Shown piece after piece: positions 24,343-32,682 of a stretch of 64,000 nucleotides of DNA. The notes beneath the pieces are model-generated. The model worked only from the letters and a program-made list of their open reading frames with translations. It ran no database searches and was not told the origin of the DNA. Position 1 is the first letter of the stretch; the number at the start of each line of letters is the position of its first letter. A program made the position numbers and the translations under genes. Origin of the DNA: Gilliamella bombi (GTDB lineage Bacteria; Pseudomonadota; Gammaproteobacteria; Enterobacterales; Orbaceae); NCBI RefSeq assembly GCF_900103255.1, contig NZ_FMWS01000039.1, positions 1 to 64,000 of the forward strand, in the 5' to 3' direction.

Positions 24343-24406
24343 GATGTTAGTTGTTCAACTTGTAAAAACAAAATCTACAACCTGAACAACTAACATCATT
24401 TTTTTT
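24343..24406 (+). terminator. Long-stem terminator enclosing a late promoter element
   Basis: GATGTTAGTTGTTCA (24343-24357) and TGAACAACTAACATC (24383-24397) form a perfect 15-bp stem followed by ATTTTTTTT. It ends the V-to-Tfa operon. The 25-nt loop contains the third Ogr site, so termination and the next promoter share one element. Confidence 0.88.
24360..24380. promoter_or_regulatory. Ogr-type late activator site 3 (FI operon promoter)
   Basis: TTGTAAA (24360-24366), 7-bp spacer, TCTACAA (24374-24380), one mismatch from the symmetric form. It lies about 100 bp before the sheath gene, where P2 has its PF promoter, and inside the loop of the terminator. Confidence 0.78.
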
Positions 24407-24471
24407 AATGTGCAACTATCTCCGTACATTTATTTTATAACCTTACATATGTAAACTGCTACGGAGATCTT

Positions 24472-25647
24472 ATGGCCAACGATTACCATCACGGCGTCCG
24501 AGTTATCGAAATTAATGAAGGTGCACGAGCAATCAGAACAGTATCAACGGCTGTCATTGGCATTGTGTGTACCAGCGATGATGCGGACGCTAACCACTTT
24601 CCACTTAATACACCGATTTTAATTACCAACGTTAATTCTGTAATTGGCAAAGCGGGTTCACAAGGCACACTAAAACCAACGCTTGAAGCCATTGCGGATC
24701 AGTGTTCCCCCGTTATGGTTGCTGTGCGTGTTGAAACAGGTGCAACAGATGCCGACACAACAGCAAATATCATTGGTACAACAACAAACGACGGCAAATA
24801 TACTGGCATGAAAGCCCTGCTTTCAGCACAAACCCAACTTAAAGTTAAGCCACGTATTTTGGCTGTACCGGGTTACGACTCATTACCAGTTGCAACCGCA
24901 CTAATATCGCTAGCACAAAAATTACGTGCATTTTGTTATTTATCAGCTTACGGAGCAAAAACCAAAGAAGATGCAGTACTTTATCGTGATCAACTTGGCG
25001 CCCGTGAAGCCATGGTGATTTGGCCTGATTTTGTTGGTTTTGATACAACACAAAAACAAAATGTCACATTGGCCGCAACTGCTAGGGCCATTGGTTTGCG
25101 TGCCAAAATCGACCAACAGGTCGGCTGGCATAAAACATTATCAAATGTCACCGTTAATGGTGTAACGGGTATTTCTCATGATGTCTTTTGGGATTTACAA
25201 GAAGAAAGCTCTGATTCAAATTACCTAAACGAACATGAAGTAACCACATTAATTTGTAACCAAGGTTACCGCTTTTGGGGATCTCGCACATGTTCCGCTG
25301 ATAACCTATTTGCATTTGAAAACTATACACGAACAGCACAAGTATTGGCCGACACAATCGCCGAAGCACAATTTGCCTTAGTCGATGCGCCAATGCATGC
25401 ATCATTAATTAAAGACTTAGTCGAATCCATCAACAATAAATTCCGTGAATTAAAATCGAACGGTTACATTGTTGATGGCAAAGCATGGTTTGATCCAGAA
25501 GCGAACACACCAGACATTCTAAAAGTGGGTAAACTCTATATTGATTACGACTACACCCCAGTACCACCATTAGAAAACCTTATGTTACGCCAGCGCATTA
25601 CTGACAAGTATTTGGTCGATCTGGCTGATTCGGTAGCATCTAATTAA
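24472..25647 (+). CDS. FI: Contractile tail sheath GpFI
   Basis: 391 residues, P2 FI (396). YHHGVRVIEINEGARAIRTV at the start, GYRFWGSRTCSADNLFAFEN near 263-282 and VDLADSVASN at the end are typical of myophage sheath. It contracts to drive the tube. A strong GGAG precedes the ATG. Confidence 0.97.
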   Translation: MANDYHHGVRVIEINEGARAIRTVSTAVIGIVCTSDDADANHFPLNTPILITNVNSVIGKAGSQGTLKPTLEAIADQCSPVMVAVRVETGATDADTTANIIGTTTNDGKYTGMKALLSAQTQLKVKPRILAVPGYDSLPVATALISLAQKLRAFCYLSAYGAKTKEDAVLYRDQLGAREAMVIWPDFVGFDTTQKQNVTLAATARAIGLRAKIDQQVGWHKTLSNVTVNGVTGISHDVFWDLQEESSDSNYLNEHEVTTLICNQGYRFWGSRTCSADNLFAFENYTRTAQVLADTIAEAQFALVDAPMHASLIKDLVESINNKFRELKSNGYIVDGKAWFDPEANTPDILKVGKLYIDYDYTPVPPLENLMLRQRITDKYLVDLADSVASN

Positions 25648-25662
25648 GCGGAGATCAACTAA

Positions 25663-26175
25663 ATGGCTTTACCTAAAAAACTCAAATACTTTAACGTTTA
25701 TGTTAACGGTACATCTTATATCGGTCAGGTCGAATCATTTACGCCACCGAAATTAACTCGCAAGCTTGAAAATTTCCGCGGCGGTGGTATGCCAGGTTCT
25801 GCTCCTATCGATCTTGGTTATGACGATGACGCCTTAGTTGTGGAGTGGTCAATCGGCGGCTTAGCATACGAAGTCCTAAAACAACATGGAGGGTTATTAA
25901 ATGGTGTTAAATTACGCTTTGCGGGTGCTTACCAAAAAGATGATAGTGAGGATTTCACTAAAGTCGAAATTATTATGACTGGGCGGCACAAAGAACAAGA
26001 TCGCGGCGAACTCAAACAAGGCGAAAGTAACTCGACTAAGATTACAACACACTGCACCTACTATAAGGAAGTTATTGACAACGAAGAAACCGCAGAAATC
26101 GATTATATCAATATGATAGATAAAATTGGCGGAAAAGATCGTTTAAAACAAGCACGCCACGCCATCGGAATTTAA
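25663..26175 (+). CDS. FII: Tail tube GpFII
   Basis: 170 residues, P2 FII (172). MALPKKLKYFNVYVNGTSYI, then PKLTRKLENFRGGGMPGSAP are the family signature. It polymerises into the inner tube inside the sheath. 15 bp after FI. Confidence 0.97.
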   Translation: MALPKKLKYFNVYVNGTSYIGQVESFTPPKLTRKLENFRGGGMPGSAPIDLGYDDDALVVEWSIGGLAYEVLKQHGGLLNGVKLRFAGAYQKDDSEDFTKVEIIMTGRHKEQDRGELKQGESNSTKITTHCTYYKEVIDNEETAEIDYINMIDKIGGKDRLKQARHAIGI

Positions 26176-26188
26176 TAAATCAACAAAC

Positions 26189-26206
26189 ATAGCCCGCAAG
26201 GGCTAT
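26189..26206. other. Small hairpin between FII and E
   Basis: ATAGCCC, GCAA tetraloop, GGGCTAT (26189-26206). No T-run follows, so it is more likely an mRNA stability or attenuation element than a full terminator, letting tube and sheath be made in excess over E and T. Confidence 0.5.
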
Positions 26207-26243
26207 CACAATTATCAATAAAATTATTATGAGGGTAAAAGTT

Positions 26244-26543
26244 ATGCAAAACACACAACAAGTTAAATTAAAATCAGGCTTACAATCAGGTAAAACAACT
26301 ATTACTGAATTAACAATACGCAAACCGTTAACGGGTGATCTTCGTGGAGTAAAATTGGTCGATTTTATCGAGCTAGATATTGATTCACTAGCAAAGGTAC
26401 TACCACGCATTGCAACTCCAGCAATTGCTGAACATGAAGTTTTCAATTTAGATTTAATTGACCTTTCCGAAATAACAAAAGTAATTGCTGGTTTTTTGTC
26501 AGAGAAATCGAACAATGCAACAACGGGATCCCAAACCGAGTAG
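26244..26543 (+). CDS. E: Tail assembly protein GpE
   Basis: 99 residues from ATG 26244 with GAGGG upstream (ATG 26229 is an in-frame alternative). TTITELTIRKPLTGDLRGVK, ATPAIAEHEVFNLDLIDLSE and VIAGFL fit P2 E. It carries a -1 slippery heptamer near its 3' end that gives the E-E' fusion. Tape-measure chaperone by family. Confidence 0.9.
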   Translation: MQNTQQVKLKSGLQSGKTTITELTIRKPLTGDLRGVKLVDFIELDIDSLAKVLPRIATPAIAEHEVFNLDLIDLSEITKVIAGFLSEKSNNATTGSQTE

Positions 26544-26671
26544 AAGATGCTATAGCGGATATTGCTTCAATATTTCATTGGCAACCATCAGCTATGTATG
26601 AGTTTACATTATCCGAACTAATGGAATGGCGGGAACAAGCCCGCCTAAGAAGCGGTTCAACTGATGAATAA
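26244..26671 (+). CDS. GpE-E' frameshift fusion protein
   Basis: The heptamer T TTT TTG at 26492-26498 lies in the E frame as GGT TTT TTG. A -1 slip there continues through an open frame to TAA at 26669-26671. The extension reads ADIASIFHWQPSAMYEFTLS then ELMEWREQARLRS, typical of the E' extension in P2. This reproduces the known P2 E/E' programmed frameshift with the same slippery sequence. The extension overlaps the start of the tape measure gene by 8 bp. Confidence 0.88.
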
Positions 26672-29585
26672 TTTACAATTAAACGTTAATTTGAAAGGTG
26701 TCGACAACATAAGCCGACCGCTTCGCAACGTTATAAGTGGTGCTAAAGGATTAGCTCAGCAATTAAAAGACACACGAAATCAATTAAACCAACTTAGCAA
26801 CATTCAAAAAAATGTTGATGGTTTTATTCAGTTAAAAAAACAGTTTGAAGATGCAAAAAATAAAGCTAAGTCATTGGCATTCGAACTAAAAAACACATCT
26901 ACACCAACAAAGGAACTGCAACGCGAATTTAATAAAGCAACAGCAGAAACCAAAAAATTAAAAGATAAATTAACGCCATTACGTGCAGAATTACAACAAT
27001 CAGGTATTAATACTAAAAATTTAGCACAACATCAAGTTACATTAAAAAACCAAATAACTAGCGCCAATCAAAGCATTAGCCAGCAGTCCGAACGACTAAA
27101 ACAACTAAACCAACATCAACAAAAAATAAACCAAGTTCGATCAAAATACGACACCGGCATGCAAAGAGTTGCTGTACTCGGCGGTGTTGGCTATGGTGCC
27201 CTATCAACTGGGAGAACAGTAGCAAGAGGCATGAAAAACCTGCTACATGTTGGCTACGAATTTGATGCTAGCATGAGTGCAACCCAAGCAGTAACAAGAA
27301 TTGATGACAAAAACGATCCTCGTATGATAGCACTACGAAAACAAGCACGAGAATTGCCATTAGTCTCTAAATTTACCGATAGCGAAGTTGCTCAAGGACA
27401 ATATTTCTTAGGAAGAACGGGATATAACCCAGATCAAATATTAAAAGCAATGCCTGGCATGCTGAATCTATCCGCCGCTGGTGATGTTGATCTCGGCACT
27501 ACAGCTGATATTGCATCAAACATTCAAATGGCTATGGGATTACCTGCAGAAAAAATGGATCACGTTGCTGATGTTCTAACAGCCATGTTTACTCGCAATA
27601 ATGTTGATATCCCTATGCTAGGTGAATCTCTAAAATATAGTGCGGGTGTTGGCGCTAGCTTTGGCCAAAGCTTAGAAACTATTTCAACACTAACAGCTGT
27701 AATGGGTAATGCAGGTATTCAAGGAAGTCAAGCAGGTACAACATTACGTCAAATTTTAGTACGGCTTGGTACATCAAATGCAGTAGCAAAACTGGGCGTT
27801 AAAGTTGCAGATAAAAACGGCAATATGCGTGATGTTATTGATATCATGTCAGAAATATCTGAAGCAACCAAACATATGGGCAATGTACAACGAGCCCAAA
27901 TAAATAAACAAATTGCAGGGCAAATTGGTTTAACTGGATTTGAAGTTTTGCTAACCCAAGCATCAACAGGCTTTTTGAAAAAAATGCGTGGTGAGCAAGG
28001 GGAATATGATGGAGAGGCCGCCAGAGTTGCAAAAACCAAACTCGACAATTTAGCCGGTGATATGACAATGCTACATGCTGCATTTGAAAACATCAGCGTT
28101 GAACTATTCGAAAAAAATAATGACTGGCTACGTAAAGCTGTTCAAGGCCTAACTAATTTATTACATGGATTTGGTGAGTTTCTCAAAAAACATCCAGCGG
28201 TAAGTAAAGCATTGGTTGTTATTGGTGCGGGGCTAGCAACAATTACTACTGCATTTGGCGCATTTGCAATAATGCTAATGAGTGTATTTGGTCCAATGTT
28301 GATGACCCGATTTATATTATCACGATTGGGATTGTCTCTGGGTGGTTTATTAACTAAAACAAATATAGCCGGTGGTGGGTTTAAAGCCTTTGGACGTACT
28401 TTACTTGCAATTGCTGGCTCACCGATAAAAACCTTGGGAGCCGCTTTTAAGGGTTTAGGATTCATATTCACTTCTGTTGGTCGCGCTTTTTTATTAACCC
28501 CAATCGGATTAGCAATTACGGCAATAATTGCTGTTATTGTTATTGCGGCCTTAGTGATTCGTAAGTACTGGGAACCAATTAAAGCTTTCTTTATTGGATT
28601 TTGGGAGGGATTGAAAGAATCATTATCACCCGTAGTTGAAGAATTTTCATATCTTGAACCGTTTGTTACAACAATCGGAGATGGATTTAAATGGCTTGGA
28701 GAAAAAATAAGCGGCTTAATAAATTGGTTTTGTGATCTATTTAAACCCGTAGAATTAACAAAAGAAGAGTTTCAAAAAACAAAAGAAGCGGGTAAATCTT
28801 TTGGCAACACCATAGGAACTGCAATTAAATTATTAATTTGGCCGTTTAAAAAGCTACATGAAATAATTGTAAATACAATTAGAGAATTACTGTCAATGCC
28901 GAAAAAAATTCGGGATTTAGCAAAAAAAGTTGAAGAAATATTCACAGGCGAAAATGGCCTATTTAATAAATTTTCAAGAATTGGATCTGATATTTCTAAC
29001 GGACTAATTCAAGGAATAAACAACAAATGGGATGAAACAAAAAAAACAGTGTCCAATCTCGGTAATAATATTGGCAACTGGTTTAAAAGCACTTTAGATA
29101 TTCACTCACCATCCAGAGTTTTTGCTAAGTTTGGCGGTTATACTATCGACGGCTATATACACGGTATCGAACATAACCAAAGCGATGCATTCCGCTCAAT
29201 GAGCCAACTTGGAAAAAGTATCAGCAACCGATTTAAAAATACATTAGACATTCACTCCCCTTCTCGTTTGTTTGCAAAATTTGGCGGACACACGGTTGAT
29301 GGGTATGTTAACGGTATTGAAAGAAATCAAAATGACGCAATACGAAGCGTTGGCCAACTTGCAAACAACATAATAACCACAGGATCACAACTTTCAAGTG
29401 GTGTTGCCATAGATAATCGCCGCCCTATTAGTGGTACCTCAGGTATATCGCAATATTACATAACAATAAATGCCGCACCTGGCATGAATGAACAACAATT
29501 GGCACGTTGTGTGGCTAAAGAGATAGAACGACGTGAACGCAATCAATCAGCTCGCTACCGATCAAGTTTAAGGGATATCGATTAA
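26664..29585 (+). CDS. T: Tail tape measure protein GpT
   Basis: 973 residues (P2 T 815). A long coiled coil (residues about 15-160, rich in K, Q, L) is followed by the tail-fibre-length core (EFDASMSATQAVTRI, GNAGIQGSQAGTTLRQIL), hydrophobic segments near 510-650 (VVIGAGLATITTAFGAFAIM and FLLTPIGLAITAIIAVIVI) and a C-terminal pair of repeats with LDIHSPSRVFAKFGGYT and LDIHSPSRLFAKFGGHT. Its length sets tail length. Confidence 0.95.
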   Translation: MNNLQLNVNLKGVDNISRPLRNVISGAKGLAQQLKDTRNQLNQLSNIQKNVDGFIQLKKQFEDAKNKAKSLAFELKNTSTPTKELQREFNKATAETKKLKDKLTPLRAELQQSGINTKNLAQHQVTLKNQITSANQSISQQSERLKQLNQHQQKINQVRSKYDTGMQRVAVLGGVGYGALSTGRTVARGMKNLLHVGYEFDASMSATQAVTRIDDKNDPRMIALRKQARELPLVSKFTDSEVAQGQYFLGRTGYNPDQILKAMPGMLNLSAAGDVDLGTTADIASNIQMAMGLPAEKMDHVADVLTAMFTRNNVDIPMLGESLKYSAGVGASFGQSLETISTLTAVMGNAGIQGSQAGTTLRQILVRLGTSNAVAKLGVKVADKNGNMRDVIDIMSEISEATKHMGNVQRAQINKQIAGQIGLTGFEVLLTQASTGFLKKMRGEQGEYDGEAARVAKTKLDNLAGDMTMLHAAFENISVELFEKNNDWLRKAVQGLTNLLHGFGEFLKKHPAVSKALVVIGAGLATITTAFGAFAIMLMSVFGPMLMTRFILSRLGLSLGGLLTKTNIAGGGFKAFGRTLLAIAGSPIKTLGAAFKGLGFIFTSVGRAFLLTPIGLAITAIIAVIVIAALVIRKYWEPIKAFFIGFWEGLKESLSPVVEEFSYLEPFVTTIGDGFKWLGEKISGLINWFCDLFKPVELTKEEFQKTKEAGKSFGNTIGTAIKLLIWPFKKLHEIIVNTIRELLSMPKKIRDLAKKVEEIFTGENGLFNKFSRIGSDISNGLIQGINNKWDETKKTVSNLGNNIGNWFKSTLDIHSPSRVFAKFGGYTIDGYIHGIEHNQSDAFRSMSQLGKSISNRFKNTLDIHSPSRLFAKFGGHTVDGYVNGIERNQNDAIRSVGQLANNIITTGSQLSSGVAIDNRRPISGTSGISQYYITINAAPGMNEQQLARCVAKEIERRERNQSARYRSSLRDID

Positions 29586-29586
29586 T

Positions 29587-30003
29587 ATGATGATGTGTTA
29601 TGGCTTATTTGTTTTCAGCTTAAAAACAATACCCTACCAAACAGCCGAAGAAAACAAAGATTGGCGTTTTCCAGCAAATTCTCGTGTAAATCAGCGCTCA
29701 GCATTACAATTTATTGGTCGTGATAACGAAACGATAACCTTATCTGGCGTATTGTATCCAGAATTAACAGGGGGTAGATTAAGTTTAGTAGTTTTAGAAA
29801 GAATGGCCGACCTTGGTTACTCATGGCCATTAATCGAAGGTACCGGCATACCACTTGGCTTCTTCGTTATGACCAACTTAAAAAAAACCAAAACGGAATT
29901 TTTTAAAGATGGTGCGCCACGCAAGATTGAATTCACTATATCACTAACAAAAGTTGATCCGCCAGACTGGTTACCTTTCGCGGATATTATAGGAATGATA
30001 TGA
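29587..30003 (+). CDS. U: Tail protein GpU
   Basis: 138 residues, P2 U (159). GLFVFSLKTIPYQTAEENKD, PELTGGRLSLVVLERMADLG and FTISLTKVDP are the family pattern. Part of the tail hub. Several ATGs are clustered at the start; the first is chosen. Overlaps D by four bases. Confidence 0.93.
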   Translation: MMMCYGLFVFSLKTIPYQTAEENKDWRFPANSRVNQRSALQFIGRDNETITLSGVLYPELTGGRLSLVVLERMADLGYSWPLIEGTGIPLGFFVMTNLKKTKTEFFKDGAPRKIEFTISLTKVDPPDWLPFADIIGMI

Positions 30004-31076
30004 AACAACCAACCTACACAATTACAATTGATGATAAAGATATTACATCTAACTTTGATAAACGTCTTATCTCGATGCAGATTACTGATAATCGAGGGTT
30101 AGATGCTGACACCATATCTATTGAATTAGACGATAGCGACGGCAAACTTGAACTACCAAAGCGAGGAGTTCAAATTAGCGTATCACTAGGCTGGGTTAAT
30201 GATAACGTCATTTTACAAAACATCTTCACTATTGACGAATGTGAGCACTCTGGAACGCCAGATGTACTATCAATTCGTGGCAAAAGCGCCAATTTGCGTG
30301 ACTCACTAAACGAAAAACGCGAAAAAAGCTACTCCGATACAACGCTTGGGGCAATAACCGAAGAAATTGCAAAACGGCACAATCTGCTATACAGGATAGA
30401 TAAAAGTATAGAGCATGAACACATTGCCCATATAGACCAAACCAACGAATCTGATGCTTCATTTTTAACACGCCTATACAACGATTTTAATGCCGCTGTA
30501 ACATTAAAAAATGGCATGCTGATTATTTTCAAAAAAGGATTGGCAAAAACGGTAAATGGTCAAGACATCCCGACAACAACAATCACCCGCAAACTTGGCG
30601 ACCAGCACCGCTTTGCTATTGCCGATAGAAATGCTTACACGGGTGTAAAAGCTTATTGGATTGACTACCGCCAACAGAAAAAACAGCAAACCAAAGCGAC
30701 TCGAAAAACAAAAAACAAAAACAACCAAACAAACAAAGATGAAAATGGCGTGCTAGTCGGCGCCGATGGAAATGTAAAAATATTACGGCACACATACGCA
30801 TCAAAACAAAATGCTTACCGAGCGGCTCGTAATGAATGGTACAAATTACAACGTGGTGCATCACAATTTAGCATCACCCTTGCCGAAGGACGCCCTGACA
30901 TTTACCCCGAAATGCCCGCCTCAGTCGAAGGATTTAAAAAGGAAATTGACTCAACACTATGGACAATAACCCGTTGCACGCACAGCTTAGACACAAACAG
31001 CGGTTATACCACATATGTTGAACTCGAAATTAAATTAGAAGATGACGAAAAACCTAAAGAAGAACAAGAAAAATAA
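30000..31076 (+). CDS. D: Baseplate hub / late control protein GpD
   Basis: 358 residues, P2 D (387). MQITDNRGLDADTISIELDD and GVQISVSLGWVN open the hub domain; ESDASFLTRLYNDFNAAVTL is the second family segment. The lysine-rich linker (KKQQTKATRKTKNKNNQT, about 225-242) is typical. T4 gp27-like hub. Last structural gene before ogr. Confidence 0.95.
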   Translation: MKQPTYTITIDDKDITSNFDKRLISMQITDNRGLDADTISIELDDSDGKLELPKRGVQISVSLGWVNDNVILQNIFTIDECEHSGTPDVLSIRGKSANLRDSLNEKREKSYSDTTLGAITEEIAKRHNLLYRIDKSIEHEHIAHIDQTNESDASFLTRLYNDFNAAVTLKNGMLIIFKKGLAKTVNGQDIPTTTITRKLGDQHRFAIADRNAYTGVKAYWIDYRQQKKQQTKATRKTKNKNNQTNKDENGVLVGADGNVKILRHTYASKQNAYRAARNEWYKLQRGASQFSITLAEGRPDIYPEMPASVEGFKKEIDSTLWTITRCTHSLDTNSGYTTYVELEIKLEDDEKPKEEQEK

Positions 31077-31152
31077 CTATAACATTTTGAATTAAAATAG
31101 AATTATGATAAAATTAATTATAATTTAGTCAATAGCTAAAGAGGTGAAAGTA

Positions 31153-31365
31153 ATGAAGTGTCCCCATTGCCGTTCAAAAACAATAATCCGCACTAGCGAA
31201 GAAATAAGCCCTATAACTCGCAAACAATACAGACAATGCACAAATATTTATTGTTGTCATTCATTTGTTGTTTTGCAGTCTATATCGGCAACAATAGTCC
31301 CAAGTGCAATGCCTGATCCCAATGTAAAAATACCGCTTACAACCAAAAATCATCAAGCAGCATAA
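31153..31365 (+). CDS. ogr: Late gene activator Ogr/Delta
   Basis: 70 residues from ATG 31153, with GAGGTG upstream. Zinc finger CPHC (3-6) and C-x4-C (QCTNIYCCHSF) match Ogr/Delta, with TSEEISPITRKQYRQC between them. It binds TTGT...ACAA sites and contacts RNA polymerase alpha to turn on late genes; the three sites here are its likely targets. It follows the D gene, as in P2. Confidence 0.95.
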   Translation: MKCPHCRSKTIIRTSEEISPITRKQYRQCTNIYCCHSFVVLQSISATIVPSAMPDPNVKIPLTTKNHQAA

Positions 31366-31392
31366 ATAAAAGCGGGGGCGCCCGCTTTTATT
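31365..31392. terminator. Bidirectional terminator between ogr and the SOS small gene
   Basis: AATAAAAGCGGG, loop GGCG, CCCGCTTTTATT: a perfect 12-bp stem with A and T tracts on both sides. It separates two convergent genes, overlapping both stop regions. Confidence 0.93.
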
Positions 31393-31561
31393 AGTTTTCT
31401 TTAATTTCCGAATCATTTCTATTCTTAACCTTCAATAATAATTCATGCAATAAACACAAACCAATTTTTATATCATATTCTGACAGCTCAGCATCAATCA
31501 TTAATCGATTAACAAATTCAGCTTGTTCCAGTTTAATATCATTTTTTGTTATTTCATCCAT
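31391..31561 (-). CDS. LexA-controlled small protein, EQAE family (second copy)
   Basis: 56 residues from ATG 31561 (GGGAG upstream); a longer in-frame start would run through the promoter. KLEQAEFVNRLMIDAELSEY followed by IGLCLLHELLLKVKN aligns with the gene at 10001 and the two C4-linked ORFs. Like the 10001 gene, its -10 box is covered by a LexA box. Proposed SOS-induced antirepressor or host-takeover protein; not demonstrated. Convergent with ogr. Confidence 0.75.
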   Translation of the reverse strand: MDEITKNDIKLEQAEFVNRLMIDAELSEYDIKIGLCLLHELLLKVKNRNDSEIKEN

Positions 31562-31578
31562 CGCCTGCTCCCTTTTTA

Positions 31579-31623
31579 TACTGTAATTACATACAGTATA
31601 TTTATTGCAGGAATTATTATCAA
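31579..31623 (-). promoter_or_regulatory. SOS promoter with near-consensus LexA box
   Basis: On the minus strand TTGATA (31623-31618), 17-bp spacer and TATACT (31600-31595), overlapped by TACTGTATGTAATTACAGTA (31598-31579), an excellent LexA box. The layout, with the box starting in the -10 TATACT, is the same as at 9944-9988. Confidence 0.88.
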
Positions 31624-31860
31624 GCAAAAATTTTATAATCAATTAATCAACATCCTGATTCTTTGAATGTTTTATGTAGAACTATATAAAGATTAGAAAC
31701 AAATAAAAACGTTAACATAAGGAAATGGCTAGCTAGATTTTATATTTGAAAATAAATATCCACCGCCATTTATTTGGAATCCAGATCCCAAAATTAATAA
31801 AATATAATATTCATTTAATATCAATTTGTTATAAATTATTACAACTGAAATTTTATTACA

Positions 31861-32058
31861 ATGGATAATATGAAAATATCAATATTAATAGATGAATCGT
31901 TTGATATAGAAAATTGTGAATCGGGTTATATCGTGGCACTTATGGTAAATGAGTGGTGGGTCTTTTTAAAAAAAGATTCTCTTGATCTAATCGGTGTATT
32001 TGAAACAATTCACGAAGTAAAGAATTTTATATCATCATTGATAATGCCAATTGACTGA
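31861..32058 (+). CDS. Hypothetical small protein
   Basis: 65 residues: ISILIDESFDIENCESGYIV, then VNEWWVFLKKDSLDLIGVFE. Predicted beta-rich and acidic, no family recognised. The ribosome site is weak. It is the only rightward gene in the right-end cargo region. Bases 31624-31860 upstream are AT-rich without another gene, apart from one isolated CACCGCCATT (31761) resembling half an integrase arm site. Confidence 0.5.
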   Translation: MDNMKISILIDESFDIENCESGYIVALMVNEWWVFLKKDSLDLIGVFETIHEVKNFISSLIMPID

Positions 32059-32090
32059 ACAATTATAAATTGCTCAGTCATAAATATCTT

Positions 32091-32288
32091 TTATTGAACG
32101 TGATTAATTGTTTCACGCAATAAATCATGAACACAAGTTATAGCGCATAGCGTGTCATTTTTATTTAAATTTGAATCAAGAGTTAGGCGGGTAATTAATT
32201 CGGCTTGCTCTAATTTGCAATAACCATCAATACTTATTTCTGATGTTTCAATAGAGTTAAACTTTTGTTGGGGAACATTCTTTTTCAT
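32091..32288 (-). CDS. C4-linked small protein A, EQAE family
   Basis: 65 residues from ATG 32288 (AAGGA upstream). The core KLEQAELITRLTLDSNLNKN then AITCVHDLLRE matches the other three paralogues. It lies directly downstream of C4-like RNA A, whose two complementary target segments (32331-32338 and 32320-32330) are in this gene's leader. It should be repressed by that antisense RNA. In P1/P22 the gene after c4 is icd/ant, so an Icd-like or antirepressor function is possible. Confidence 0.7.
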   Translation of the reverse strand: MKKNVPQQKFNSIETSEISIDGYCKLEQAELITRLTLDSNLNKNDTLCAITCVHDLLRETINHVQ

Positions 32289-32303
32289 GCTTATTTCCTT
32301 GTT

Positions 32304-32321
32304 GATTAATTATAATTAATC
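32304..32321. promoter_or_regulatory. 18-bp perfect palindrome before small gene A
   Basis: GATTAATTATAATTAATC is a perfect 18-bp palindrome containing TATAAT. It lies between the C4 target segments and the ribosome site of small gene A. It may be a DNA operator and a secondary -10 region, or an mRNA hairpin. Confidence 0.5.
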
Positions 32322-32345
32322 ACGTCCAAACCCGCTAAAATTTGG

Positions 32346-32422
32346 AGGTGAACTAAGCAAGGTTAGCAGACCGCTCTACAAGGAACACGGCGAGCCTTTC
32401 GGCTCCCTCACTTAGCCCACCT
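32346..32422 (-). ncRNA. C4-type antisense RNA, copy A
   Basis: 77 nt on the minus strand. AGGUGGGCUAAGUGAGG (32422-32406) pairs without a break with CCUUGCUUAGUUCACCU (32362-32346), 17 bp including G-U pairs. The GAAA-capped hairpin GAGCC/GGCUC (32405-32392) directly follows the 5' strand. UCUGCUAA (32370-32363) is complementary to UUAGCGGG (32338-32331) downstream, and UCACCUCCAAA (32351-32341) to UUUGGACGUGA (32330-32320) with one mismatch. This is the a'/b' against a''/b'' arrangement of phage P1/P7/P22 c4, and the length matches c4. Confidence 0.82.
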
Positions 32423-32426
32423 AATT

Positions 32427-32624
32427 TTATTCAGATTTTTCAATCACAGAATGCAGCAAATCCGCAATACAGCAAACCATAACCATAAAATCGGAGGGGG
32501 TTGAATGTGTGTTTATACAAGCGCGAGCGATTGTTTCGGCTTGTTCGATTTTTGCGAATTGGTTTAAATGAACGATAACGTTTTCTGATGTGTCGACTGG
32601 TGTAATTTGATTAAAGTTTTTCAT
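32427..32624 (-). CDS. C4-linked small protein B, EQAE family
   Basis: 65 residues from ATG 32624 (AAAGG upstream). The core KIEQAETIARACINTHSTPS then MVCCIADLLHSVIEK is the family pattern. The frame stays open upstream through the C4 RNA to 32756, which may be why such ORFs are sometimes annotated as long Icd-like proteins; I take the short start. It ends five bases before C4 copy A begins, so the two cassettes form one transcript. Confidence 0.7.
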   Translation of the reverse strand: MKNFNQITPVDTSENVIVHLNQFAKIEQAETIARACINTHSTPSDFMVMVCCIADLLHSVIEKSE

Positions 32625-32682
32625 AGTATTTACCTTTGTGTAATAAATTAAGTAAACACCTCCAACAAGGTCAATTATTGGT

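Noticed and set aside
31761-31770. A single CACCGCCATT as a third integrase arm site.
   Set aside because: Only one half-unit, far from either core; could be chance.
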